Made by a program: the position numbers and the translations under genes. Below, in pieces: positions 35,081 through 45,680 of a DNA stretch of 64,000 nt (its first letter is position 1; each line of letters starts with the position of its first letter). The stretch comes from Cepaea nemoralis (taxonomy: Eukaryota > Mollusca > Gastropoda > Stylommatophora > Helicidae): contig JACEFZ010021384.1 in NCBI GenBank assembly GCA_014155875.1, forward strand, positions 1 through 64,000, in the 5' to 3' direction. The notes under the pieces are model-generated. The model did no database searches, had not been told where the DNA came from, and saw nothing but the letters and a program-made list of their open reading frames with translations.

Positions 35081-35622
35081 TGTGGCTCAGTACATCTGAT
35101 TCCCAACAGCATTCTTTCGGGGTTGCTTTTCTGACGCTTTGACTGTCTCTATTCTACCTACAAGGTAGATTATAAATAAATGCACATGTATTGTTTGGCA
35201 CTGATAGAAGTAGAGATAAGAATGTTATGTGTAATACCTACAAGGCAACAGATTCGTGTCTCAGTTCCCCTAGTCCCTATTCCTTAGTCAGTTAGTCGCG
35301 GTTTCAACCTCATGGTAAAGGGTCACCCCTTTATGCTTCGTTCCTGTGCCAGTGGAATAAAACACAAAATGCTCCTCACTGCCACATTCCTTGACCTGGC
35401 TGACACGGGAGACGCTCCCAGTAACTACGCCAGAGTCAGCTTAGCTCTTGTAGTCACTGGAACACGCAAGTCTCTGCCACTTCAAGGTGGAGACACAGCT
35501 GAAGGCACCAGCATCTCGATCTTGTGAAACAAAAGCAATGTGATATAGTGATTTTCATCGATGCCATGTCGGTTTTGAAGACACGGGGAAACATTCTACA
35601 TGAAAGCACAGACATGTCATAT
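35081..35622. other. Intron sequence, no supported gene
   Basis: Contains an open stretch at 35,312-35,526 (71 codons) that lacks splice sites compatible with the flanking exons and matches no family I know. Confidence 0.4.
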
Positions 35623-35630
35623 CTCTAGTA

Positions 35631-35730
35631 CAGTAGTTTTCAACATTTTTTTTGGCCTATGCACCCCTTCACCGTATGTTCAGAATGTCATTCCCCCTTT
35701 CCGACATGTTACCTCCCCCCCCCACCTTTT
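35631..35730 (+). mobile_element. Left end of a hAT element
   Basis: CAGTAGTTTTCAACA ... TTTGGCCTATGCACCCCTTC and CAGAATGTCATTCCCCC match the first ~90 bases of the 34,674 MITE. It is preceded by CTCTAGTA (35,623-35,630) and breaks off at a microsatellite. Its partner may be the right end at 41,822-41,904. Confidence 0.75.
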
Positions 35731-35741
35731 ACACACACCCA

Positions 35742-35820
<79 letters not shown>
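35742..35820. repeat. (TG)n(TA)n microsatellite
   Basis: About 10 TG units then about 29 TA units. Confidence 0.97.
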
Positions 35821-35821
<1 letters not shown>

Positions 35822-35822
<1 letters not shown>

Positions 35823-36147
35823 AAGTGGAGAGTGGAAAAGAAGAAGTAACAAAGACATTTATGATCTGTTTAAGTCCCCGCTAATCACTGGTATCATGAA
35901 GGATAATAGACTACAATGGCTGGGGCATATAGAAAGAATGGAAGACAATAGGGGAACAAAACTCGCTTACACTCAGGAAATAAATGACCGTAGACCCCGA
36001 GGTAGACTAAGAAGGCGGTGGAGAGATAATACATATACAGACCTACAAGCACTTGGAATCAACGACTGGCAAGAGAAGGTCCACCAGAGAGACGAATGGA
36101 GACAGATTGTATCTGCAGCAAAGAACCTCAATGGCTCGGAACGCTGA
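35822..36147 (+). pseudogene. LINE ORF2 C-terminal fragment between two (TA)n tracts
   Basis: The frame reads DNRLQWLGHIERMEDNRGTK, then [19 protein letters not shown] and [11 protein letters not shown], and stops at 36,145. This is the canonical C-terminus of RTE/CR1-type LINEs (RW.GH..RM...; GRP..RW.D....DL). It is bounded by (TA)n on both sides. Confidence 0.85.
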
Positions 36148-36157
36148 AGATGAAGAA

Positions 36158-36160
<3 letters not shown>

Positions 36161-36256
<96 letters not shown>

Positions 36257-36258
36257 TA
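36161..36258. repeat. (TA)n(CA)n microsatellite
   Basis: About 40 TA units then about seven CA units; with 35,742-35,820 it forms a mirror-like frame around the LINE fragment. Confidence 0.97.
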
Positions 36259-36694
36259 TATATTCAATACCCCTCTTCATACTTCTCCAGATCATACCCA
36301 CACAACTATGGCTTCTAACAAATGATACATTAATTTAATAAAGAAAAATGTTAGGTGTGTATAATGTATGTGTATAGAACGTATGTAGTATGGTCTATTG
36401 TTGTGTATGCGAGAAGAGACCAGTCAGTTCGGGATCTTTCATCATAGTGTCCGGCCATACCACATAACAACACAGCAAGTTCAGAGGGACCTCACCAAAT
36501 GAAGCGTCTCTCCGGCCAGGGGTCGACTTCTTCTAGTTGGTCGTGGATAGTCTGGGTGCCTGGTTACCAATATTTAATATGGCATAATAAAGTCCATAAG
36601 TTCGGAACACACGATGTACTTAATTTCATTGGCACCTTGGCACCTTGCCGTCTTGACAGACGATAGTTTGTGCTCTAAAAAGGCATAATAACTT
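36259..36694 (-). other. Probable LINE 3' untranslated region and spacer
   Basis: Lies downstream (minus strand) of the LINE ending at 36,695. No other feature recognised. Confidence 0.4.
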
Positions 36695-39600
36695 TTAACT
36701 ATGGCGGTAGCGAGTGTGACTGATAAGGCCAATTTGCGCTGTAAATGTCCGTTCACAGTGGGTGCATGTGAACACGTGGTCATTTCCACCATCATTCACC
36801 ATCTTACGTCTCAAACGCTTGGTGTGTGACTTTTCTGCAATAATTTTCTCCTTTGACTTTATTCCATTTCTGATATTTGCCCTCCATGCAACACGTTCAG
36901 CGGCGACTTGCTCCCAATGTGCATTATCAATGCCTGTATCAATCATGTCCTGCTTACACACATCTTTGTATCGTAGTAGAGGCCGACCCTGAGATCTCTT
37001 ACCCATCTGTAATTCACCAAAAAAGATATCCTTTGGTATTCTACCATCATCCATCCTCCTAAGATGTCCTATCCATCTAAGTCTACGAAGACTGAGCATG
37101 GAATAAACTGTCACACAACCTGATCTTTCCAATACTTCAGTATTTGTGATTTTGTCTTGCCACTTAATACCAAGAATTCTTCGCAGACACCGCATATGAA
37201 AGCTGTTTAAATTGTTCTCTTGGTGTGAGTAAGTTGTCCAGGTTTCACTGCCATAGAGAAGAGTACTAAGGACACAGGCTTGATAGACAAGGACTTTTGT
37301 TTTGGCAGTAAGCTTCCTGTTCTCCCAGACTCTTTTTCTTAACCTGTTCATTGTTGTTGCTGCCTTACCAATCCGGATGTTGATGTCCTGATCTAGGGAT
37401 AATTTGCTATTTACCACTGATCCTAGATATGTAAAATGGTCTACTATCTCTAGTTCGGCGTCGTCAATAAAGATTGATGGTACCCCATGTGCACCTTGTG
37501 ACATAATCTGTGTCTTCTTTTTGCTAATTGTTAAACCAAATTCAGAACAAGCATTGGAGAATGCAGATAGTAGACATTGCAATTCTTCCTCAGAGTGGGT
37601 CGTAACTGCAGCATCATCTGCAAAAAGCAACTCTCTGATCAGTACCCTCCTAATTTTGGTCTTAGCCTTCAATCTCTGAGCATTGTAGAGGCCGCCATCT
37701 GAGCGTGAGTGAATGTATATACCACCATCCTGATCACGAAATGCATATTTCAGTAGAAGTGAAAAGTATATTCCAAAGAGGGTGGGAGCTAGTACACAAC
37801 CTTGCTTAACTCCACTCTTGATTTCAAATTCTTCAGAAGTTGCACCATCAAACTTGATTATACCCTTCATGCCTGTGTGGAACGATTCCACAATGGACAG
37901 AAGAGTTGGTGGGCAGCCAATCTTCTTTAGTGCCTTGAACAGACCCTCACGACTGACCAAATCAAATGTCTTTGTGAGGTCGATGAAGGCAATAAACAGT
38001 GGTTGATTCTGTTCACGGCATTTTTCTTGCATTTGTCGCAATGAGAATATCATATCAGTGGTAGACCGGTTCTGTCGAAAGCCACACTGTGATTCGGGGT
38101 AGACTTGATCTCCTAGGACTTGAAGTCTGCGCAGAACAATTCTGGCAAATACTTTTCCAACAATACACAGAAGTGAGATACCCCTATAGTTGTTACAGTC
38201 GCTCCGATCACCCTTGTTCTTGTACAGCGTTATGATGTTTGAATCTTTGAAATCCTGTGGGACTTGTCCTTCACGCCAGCATAGCTCTATTAGCTGGTGG
38301 ATCTGTAGAGTGAGTGTGTCTTGCCCACTCCTGATAACCTCTATTGGAATCCCATCCTTACCTGGAGCCTTGCCAGATGCAAGTTCATTTATAGCACACT
38401 TAACTTCTGTTATGGTGGGAAGTGTGTCCAGGTGGTCAAGAGTTGGTAGAGCCTCTATGGCGTTAAGGGCATCATCCGCTAGTTTGGTCTCACTTGAGTA
38501 AAGCTCCAAATAGTGCTCTACCCATCTGTCCATCTGCTGTTTCTTATCAGTGATGACTTCTCCAGTCAAGGTTTTCAGCGGTGCACTTCTTTTGATCACT
38601 GGACCACGGGCTTTCTTTATTCCTTCATACATGCTTCGTATGTCTCCCTTATCACTTGCGATTTGAATGGACCCACATAACTTGATCCAATAATTATTTG
38701 CACACTGCCTGGCAGCCTTTTGCACATCTTTCCTAGCTTGCCTTAGCTCCTCAGAGTGTTACGCGTTGGTCTTTCCTTGTTTCTTAAGAGAGCTTTCTTC
38801 TTCTTATCAATCAAGGGCTGCAGAGTCTCGCTGTTGGCCGCAAACCAGTCCTGCCTCTTATGATCCACAGTGCCGTAAACCCCTACGGCAGTTTTATAAA
38901 GAGTGTCCTTAATTTGACCCCACTTTTCATTTACTGTACAATTTTCTGGTGTATCAGTGAAAGCGTCTTCAAGTTGCTGTTGAAACTGAAAGCACTTTTC
39001 AGGATCATGTGTGTTAATAATATTAATCCTGGGGCTATATTTGTGTTTAGCTGTGTAGATTCTCTTTGGTCTCAGTCTAACTCTTGCAACAACCAAAGAA
39101 TGATCTGTATCACAGTCAGCACTGTGGTAACTACGAGTCAATGATATATGGTTCAGATGTTGTCTCCGTGTGATGATGAAGTCCAGCTGGTGCCAATGGC
39201 CAGATCTTTGATGTTTCCATGTGACCTTATGCATCTCTTTTGTTTTAAAAAAAGAGCTTGTAATACATAGGTCATTACTGGTGCAATGCTCCAGCAGCCT
39301 TTGCCCATTTTCATTCATGCGACCGATGTTGTATTTTTCAAGGGACACTGGCCATGAACTCGAGTCCTTGCCCACACGAGCATTGAAGTCACCGAGCATA
39401 TAAATGTAGTCAGATTTTGGAACTGCCTTGATCACGGAGTCTAACTCCTCATAGAAAAAATCATTCACATCATCAGAGGAATCGAGTGTCGGTGCATATG
39501 CAGTAATAATGGTGGCAAACCCACAAGAGGTTGCCAAGCGCAGGGATAATAGTCTTTCATTTCCTCCTGCTGGAATTTCAATCATTCCCAGTAGCGAATT

Positions 39601-39846
39601 CTTCACTGCAAAGCCCACACCGTGTTGCCTTTTTTCTGCCTGCCCTCTACCCTTCCAGAAAAACGTGTAGTTGATTTCCCTGAGTGACCCTTCCTCAGCG
39701 AGGCGAGTCTCCTGCAGGCCAGCAATATCAATGTTAAGACGATTGAGTTCGGCATCAATCACAGCCGTTTTTCTCACATCGTCAATATTGGTCAAGTCAG
39801 TGGAAAATCCTGGACACATGGTTCTCACGTTCCAGGTTGCAAGCCG
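36695..39846 (-). pseudogene. Nearly complete LINE: APE endonuclease and reverse transcriptase with C-terminal C2H2 finger
   Basis: Minus strand. Endonuclease frame 39,828-38,743: LRLATWNVRTM just upstream, AGLQETRLAEEGSL, YMLGDFNARVGKD and CDTDHSLVVARV (APE active-site blocks). One frameshift near 38,745-38,760 leads to the frame 38,725-36,695. That carries GKAPGKDGIPIEVI, NNYRGISLLCIVGKV, QCGFRQNRSTTDM, AFIDLTKTFD, SGVKQGCVLAPTLFG and the catalytic LLFADDAAV. The thumb/C-terminal blocks YGSETWTTYSHQE, MRCLRRILGIKWQDKI and LRWIGHLRRMDDGR follow. The last 25 residues contain C-x2-C...H-x4-H (FTCTHCERTF..HTRYRH). There is no RNase H. Endonucleases of this type are often mislabelled as craniofacial development protein 2-like. 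It sits in the host intron, antisense to the exons. Confidence 0.93.
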
Positions 39847-40440
39847 TAGCTTGAGGTTTCTATTTTTATTTTTGTTTGTACCTGGTGCATTGGTTTCACA
39901 GCCTGCGATTCAGATTTTGTCCTAGCCCCAAGCACCCATTGAACAGGCAGGCTGTGGCGGATTAGCACCCAATTGGCTGGGGGCTGCCCAGCTTGAGGCG
40001 GGCGGTAGCTGATCAGTGACACCTATAGGTGTCTCCCACCGTCAGAGGCAACGCGTTGCGCCCCATGTCTACGCCAACTGACAAGGACTTATAACCCGTA
40101 ACAGTTGCCTCTCGCTTTGATTCCGAGACCAGTTAAGACCAGGGATGGAGTTATTGCCTCTCCATAGCACAAAGCCTGGGCTAAAATATAGAGATCATGT
40201 GTTGCCCATGCAGCATGATCCCTCTCTCGGCCTGCCTAGTTCACTCCAGAGGAAAGGTAACACCCCTACATCTGGAACAAGACAAGCTGCAGAAGCTGCC
40301 GGATCAGCAAAGCAATGCTCTAACTGTCCGCCTGTCAGAGCTTCGATCCTAGACCAGTCGCCAACCAAGGCTTAGGGCCTGGTCTGCCCTGCCATGACAA
40401 TTTTGTCTTTAGCTTGCATTTCCTCGCACCAGGGTAAGGC
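39847..40440 (-). other. Probable 5' region of the preceding LINE
   Basis: Moderately GC-rich sequence contiguous with the LINE start. Frames such as ANWVLIRHSLPVQWVLGART run into the endonuclease region out of frame. Likely 5' untranslated region or ORF1 remnant. Confidence 0.4.
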
Positions 40441-41821
40441 TTGTACCCTCCGAATTGCGCTCTTCAATCATTCCCAGAGACATATGTACTTAATATGTCT
40501 ATAAGAATCCTGTGACCTAGGAACACTTTCACATATTTCACACGACCTCAAAAAACTTTCTGTCTAGTTGAAAAATGTTACTGAATGAGTCTCATTGCTA
40601 TTCCACCTCTCTACCTACAAATGTCATAGTTACTGGAGGTGTTTACAATTCCTTACAATCAGCTGTTTTTGGGCACTCAGCCCCAGACAACTATTCCTTT
40701 GATAATAAAAAATCCTGCCTCAGACGAGACTATGATTCCATGTGGGACGGTGTCCAATTGCAAAGGCCATTCATCCGAACTGCACTCGGTGTGACTGCCA
40801 TTGTCCACACCTCTGAGTTGTCCTTCAGTTCTCATATACAGTAGAACCTGTCGAAGAGAGAACACCCGGTGAGAGAAATCCGATTCAGACCTACTATATG
40901 TGAGTGTAGGCCGAAGGCCGTACTCAGATATTTATATCCTGATCAACCTAGAACTAAACTCTGGCATAAGGCAGAGGAGTTCATCACATTGGTCTGAGAT
41001 GTGGTAAGAAAAGGAAAGGCTAAAGGAAAGCGAAGAAACTCCAGTAGACACCCTACCGGAAGATCCTACTATTGACATTTCCTTTAACCCCCAAACCACC
41101 CTCAATCTCACTGAATATTATCCCACGACATTGGTCTTAACCTGCCGAGTTAAACGATATATCACTCAACCTAGTTTAAGCAACGCATCAGCCTGCTGCT
41201 GCCGACGCTCCTATAACAGGTTCCCACAACGCCCCATCACTACGCTCAATTCCAAGTATCTCCCAATTGTGCCTAGTCAATTACCTGCCTAGTATTACTT
41301 ATATCTAATCTCTATCTATTTACTACCTTATGCAATCTAGTCCTGTTCTGAATTGAAACCACAAATTGACATTATAGACAAATGTTCGTCGACTTTAAAC
41401 GACACGGGACACCGTAGTTTCTTTTTTAAATTGGACCAGGAATAGCCTAACACTCCAGTTCGCTTTAATCCATTTGGCACACTGACTGTAACTTTTTATC
41501 CCCTGCCGAGACCTGAGTATCTGAATGACATCAACGACATTGCCAGAAGCCAGGTGCGGAGAAACTCTCCTTCTTTCATTCTTCAGATCGGGGTAAACAG
41601 TATGCCGACTTGTCCCCCTTTGATCCGGGAAAATCCTCCTGTATTAAAAGAATTTTGGTTGGCGTTTGATCAGGGAAAAACTTTCCCAACAACAAAGCGT
41701 TGCGGCGGATTAGAGACGACTGTCTCTTGCAAATCCATGCATTCTGGTCGACATCTCCAGTAATTCCGTGACACTTAAGCCAGGCTGAGTCTGCCCATCT
41801 TACCCGTCTGCTAGTCTTAAT
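40441..41821. other. No gene recognised
   Basis: Intron interior. A CAGTAGAACCTGTC motif at 40,848 resembles pogo/Tigger ends but no partner end was found. Short frames at 40,575-40,844 and 41,554-41,763 match nothing I know. Confidence 0.4.
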
Positions 41822-41904
41822 TCCCCCTCACCCCCCCCCCCCTGGAAATCCTAAAATTCCCTCCTTGGGGGGGGGGGGGGATTCCGACCGGTTGAGAACC
41901 ACTG
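41822..41904 (+). mobile_element. Right end of a hAT element
   Basis: CTGGAAATCCTAAAATTCCC, a G14 run and GGTTGAGAACCACTG match the right end of the 34,674 MITE; followed by GTCTAGTA (41,905-41,912). Confidence 0.8.
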
Positions 41905-41914
41905 GTCTAGTACG

Positions 41915-42400
41915 TAGCGAGATCAGTCACAAAGCCATAGCATCCCACGTCCATCAGTATAACATTACAATGGATTTGCAGCCACGGGGACCTCATGGGA
42001 AATGAGAATGCTGATAGACTTGCTAAAGCGGGTGACGGAACAGGGGATGGCCTTGCAGTATGAGAAAAATCCAACGGGTTCTCAGAAAGAACACAATAGA
42101 AAACTGACTGAACACGTGTTTAAACGAACCAACGGACTGGACGCTTTTTAATTAAATGCCCAACCAAAACACAATGACAAAGTCAATGTCCTTAGCCGAA
42201 ATATGCTAGAATTAATAGCCATCTAAACTATAACAACCCTCGACCAGCACCCTCGTATAGACCCCGTTCTCCATATGAAACCATCGACCGCCTTCTTTTC
42301 AAATGCTCTGAACACTTAAACGTCAAGGGAAAGCTACTGCAGTCGTCTACAACAACAGTTACATACGCACTCCGTGGTTCTCCTGGATCAGCTTGGGGGA
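41915..42400 (+). pseudogene. LINE fragment: RNase H end and C-terminal zinc region
   Basis: Frames read ITLQWICSHGDLMGNENADR then LAKAG (RNase H: QWIPSHCGLPGNE.AD.LAK) at ~41,965-42,045. Later ETIDRLLFKCSEHLNVKGKL at ~42,270-42,340 is the H...C end of the C-terminal zinc motif. Frames shift between them. A different copy or family from the 15.8-19.7 kb LINE. Confidence 0.75.
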
Positions 42401-42500
42401 CCTGCACTTCTATAAGGATGGTATTGGGCTGCCAATTCTAGACAACTGGTCATTTTTGGGACCAACAACACTAATAGATACTACTATGTTTAATCTGCAG

Positions 42501-42650
42501 ACGATGCTGGCCCGGACTCGCTTTTGGTAGCCAATGGAGGTTTTGAACTGTGGTGGTTATTACTTTATTGTGTACTGCTGGTGGTCCTCCTCATTGCCAT
42601 CATCGTCTTCGTGATCATCAGGAGAAACTATCCCAGAGAGTCATATCCAG
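42501..42650 (+). CDS. Candidate exon: linker, transmembrane helix and start of cytoplasmic tail
   Basis: Bounded by TGTTTAATCTGCAG (acceptor) and CCAG|GTCAGT (donor); 150 bp, phase 1 at both ends. Starting with AC, which completes a codon with the G ending exon 33,931-34,074 to give Asp, it reads DAGPDSLLVANGGFELWW, then a 23-residue hydrophobic run (LLLYCVLLVVLLIAIIVFVII), then the stop-transfer RRNYPRESYP. The orientation is type I: ectodomain before, cytoplasm after. Further cytoplasmic exons would lie downstream; I could not find them before 64 kb. Family assignment is open. Confidence 0.65.
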
Positions 42651-42739
42651 GTCAGTGTTGTTGTCTCTGGAAGTGTGCGGTTTGTTTGCCTGTCTGACAT
42701 TTCCTAGCGCGTATTTTTAATATACTGCTGGCGTTAGTC

Positions 42740-42960
42740 AGTTAATCAAAACAATTTTTTCCCGTAGTGAATTTGAATAACGAAGACACAAACCATAGAT
42801 TGTACGATTTATTGCCTGGCATATTTCGTTGCATCTCGTCAGGTACATACTGCAGAAGTCACACACAACATAGAGTAGAATAATTAGATACATCTTCCAA
42901 GCTGAAATATACACATGATCGCACAGTAATATCATTGTTTACCATGGTAAATGTAAATGG
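42740..42960 (-). mobile_element. 3' end of a Penelope-like element (second copy)
   Basis: The minus strand matches 45,515-45,669 (TGTATATTTCAG, GCAGTATGTACCTGACGAGA, ATATGCCAGGCAATAAATCG) and then continues into the reverse complement of the element's 5' start (ATTCACTACGGGAAAA). That is the inverted terminal arrangement of Penelope-like elements. It is 5'-truncated with no coding sequence. Confidence 0.8.
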
Positions 42961-43570
42961 ACTATCATGTATTTCTGTTTGCACAAAACCGGCCTATGTA
43001 GATTAATAATTATAGCTATATTATTATATTATAGCTATAATTAGCTCTAAAACCTCCAATTTCATCACCACCACTCGGTAATGATGAAACTGGCAGTATA
43101 AAATGTCTGAACCGATCGGAGATGGCAGCAACAGCATCAACAAACAAACAGTGTCAAGATGGTGGGATTGGGAGGTGTAAACAGTATCGGGGTAGTGGTT
43201 GCATTTATAATGTTTGTGTTGTTACATGCGTTCTGTGTGTTTAGTATTTGTGTAGGTGTGTTTACGGAGCGTTGCATGTGGGCGTGTATGTAACCGTACG
43301 TGTGCATATTTTATTCATTGGGCATATTTACATGTGAAGGGGTGTTGATAGGGAGAAGGATAAACTTTTCCATTTTTGTTTCCATTGTCACACTCTCACC
43401 CATTTGGACCTACCACTCTAATTTTCTCCATCACCACTCTCTGGTGATGATGGTAAAGGCAGGATAATTTTTGGAACCAAAGGGTGATTGTATCAGCAAA
43501 GGCAAACAAACAAACCATGAGCAAGGGAAGGGAGGGGGGGGGGGGGGTCACATGGGAGATGAGGTTATAT
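42961..43570. repeat. Repeat family R3 (G-run repeat), copies upstream of the Penelope element
   Basis: Diverged copies carry TCATCACCACT(C/T)..GGTAATGATGAAA..GGCAG, AGCAAAGGCAAACAAACAAA and a G-run (43,533-43,546). Shared with 45,680-47,760 and 51,680-52,850. Confidence 0.75.
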
Positions 43571-43587
43571 ATTAATAAAGGTAACTA

Positions 43588-45669
43588 TTCAAAACAATGT
43601 TTTCCCGTGATGAATTTGAATAACGAAGACACAAACAAAAAAGCACAAATTGAAATGTTGTTTGATCAAGTCTCCAAGTTATCACCTACTTCTGCTGAGT
43701 CAGTCGGGTTGCTGAAGGCCAAACTGGTAGATTTAGAACCAACCCCCTCTAAACAGACAAGTCCGCTGACCAACGAACACCTTACTGCCTTAAAAGCGTT
43801 AAAGGCCAACAAAACCCTTGTAATATTGAAACCTGACAAAGGGAGTGGTGCAGTACTTATGGACATATCAGACTACCAGAGAAAAATGGATGATATATTA
43901 TCAGACGCATCTAAATTCAGAGTAGAGCAAACAGTCAACAAGTCGGAGGACCTGGATGCAAAAATGAGGAAAGAAATCCAGTCACTTGTGAATGCAGGAC
44001 TCATCAGTGAGGCCACTGCAAAAACGCTCACACCGCGTGGCTCCCAAACACCTCAGATGTACGGTCTACCCAAGCTTCACTAAGCCCGGCATCCCACTAA
44101 GACCGATCCTTTCCATGGTTAACTCGGCACAACACCGAATGGCGAGATGGCTAGCTGAAATTTTCAAGCCAGTACGACAGTCCTTCGATCCAAGAACACT
44201 CAGGGATACATTCGAACTGGTGGAATTATTGGATACTATGGACATAAACAACAAACACATGGCATCCATGGATATTGCCTCTTTATTCACCAACGTTCCA
44301 TTAGATGAGACCGTGAATATAATAAGTGAACGCATTAGAGACAAACAACTAAAACTAGGCATACCATCAGCTATTCTAGAGAGGCTATTAAAATTATGTA
44401 CTGCCAACATACAATTCAACTTTCTAAACAAGTCATATCGCCAAATTGACGGAGTGGCCATGGGGAGCCCACTTGGACCTATTCTAGCGGACATCTTCAT
44501 GGCACACTTAGAAGAAAAGAGATCCTCAGAAATCAATAACTTGGCCTTTTACCGTCGTTACGTGGACGATATACTAATTATCACCACAGACGAGCTACAA
44601 GCAACGTCGTTCCAGGCCACAATGAACGAGACACATAAAAACATCTCTTTATCTATGGAACACGAACACAACGAAGCGTTGCCGTTTCTAGATATCCTAA
44701 TGAGACGTAGAGCAGACGGCACAATTCAAAGATCGGTGTACCGCAAAGAAACATGGACTGGCCAATACTTAAATTTTCAGAGCTTCGCATCTGTCCAGTA
44801 CAAACGGGGCTTAGTACGACCCTGTTTGACCGTGCTAGGAAGATATGCACCCAGGACACACTGACAGAGGAATTTAAAACTGAAGAATGCCTTAAATCTG
44901 AATGGGTACTCCACAGGATTTATAAAGCGCCACTGCCAACAGCCCAAACCGAAATCAGAAGTAACTACAGTCCCTAAACTCAAAGTATTCATTCGAGCTA
45001 ACCTTCCGAGGTGATGACGTAATGCAACGTCTGCGGGACCGGCTCACCACAGCAGTCGAGCGAACATTCTGTGCTGCAGCTCTAGTCATCAGGTACCGAA
45101 ACACACCGATCCCAGTCCCAGCAGTAAAAGAACCTGTAGCTTTGTACGCCAAATCAAATTGTATTTACCAATTTACATGCAGATGCGAGGCCATCTACAT
45201 AGGCAGAACTGAGCGACAGTTACATTGCAGGGTTTCGGAACATATTCCGAATTGGTTGGACAAGATACTACACACAGAAGATGGTAGCCTAGGCAGGCCG
45301 ACACACCGGAAAAGTCTGGCTTCATCGGTCGGGAGACATGTGCTCGAGACTGCCCACGTGGTTGAAAGAGACAGTGCCTTCCGTGTGTTGTTCAACACAC
45401 AAAGTAGTCGATTGTTAAAGTTTGCTGAAGCTATACTAATCAACCTTCGTAAGCCGTCCTTGTGTAAGCAGAAAGACATGTTAGTCAGTTTAAAATTACC
45501 GCGGTAGACAATCGACATTACTGTGCGAACATGTGTATATTTCAGTTTGAAGGATTTATCTAATTAATTCACGTAAGTTGTGTGATTTCTGCAGTATGTA
45601 CCTGACGAGATGCAGCGAAATATGCCAGGCAATAAATCGTGCAATCTATTGTTTGTGTCTTCGTTATTC
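43588..45669 (+). pseudogene. Penelope-like element: reverse transcriptase plus GIY-YIG endonuclease
   Basis: The coding region starts near 43,610 (MNLNNEDTN). Frame 1 has NKTLVILKPDKGSGAVLMD and MYGLPKLH. Frame 2 (to 44,864) has PLRPILSMVNSAQHRMARWL, MASMDIASLFTNVPLDETV, GVAMGSPLGPILADIFM and the catalytic YRRYVDDILII (Penelope-type reverse transcriptase, telomerase-related). Frame 1 again (44,753-44,977), then frame 3 (45,022-45,507) has CIYQFTCRC..IYIGRTERQLHCRVSEH, the GIY-YIG endonuclease with Cys pairs before it. Three frame changes make it inactive. Ends are GAATAACGAAGACACAAAC at 43,618 and its inverse at ~45,651-45,669. AAAGGTAACTA at 43,577-43,587 and 45,670-45,680 is the target duplication. 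It lies in repeat family R3. Confidence 0.93.
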
Positions 45670-45680
45670 AAAGGTAACTA

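Noticed and set aside
35312..35526. 71-codon open stretch between the two host exons
   Set aside because: Ends in a stop, lacks matching splice sites and phase, and matches no family I know; could be reconsidered if transcripts cover it.
38743..39828. Cellular craniofacial development protein 2 gene
   Set aside because: This is the APE endonuclease of a LINE; the reverse transcriptase follows immediately.
40848..40875. pogo/Tigger-like terminal repeat CAGTAGAACCTGTC
   Set aside because: No inverted partner or transposase found nearby.
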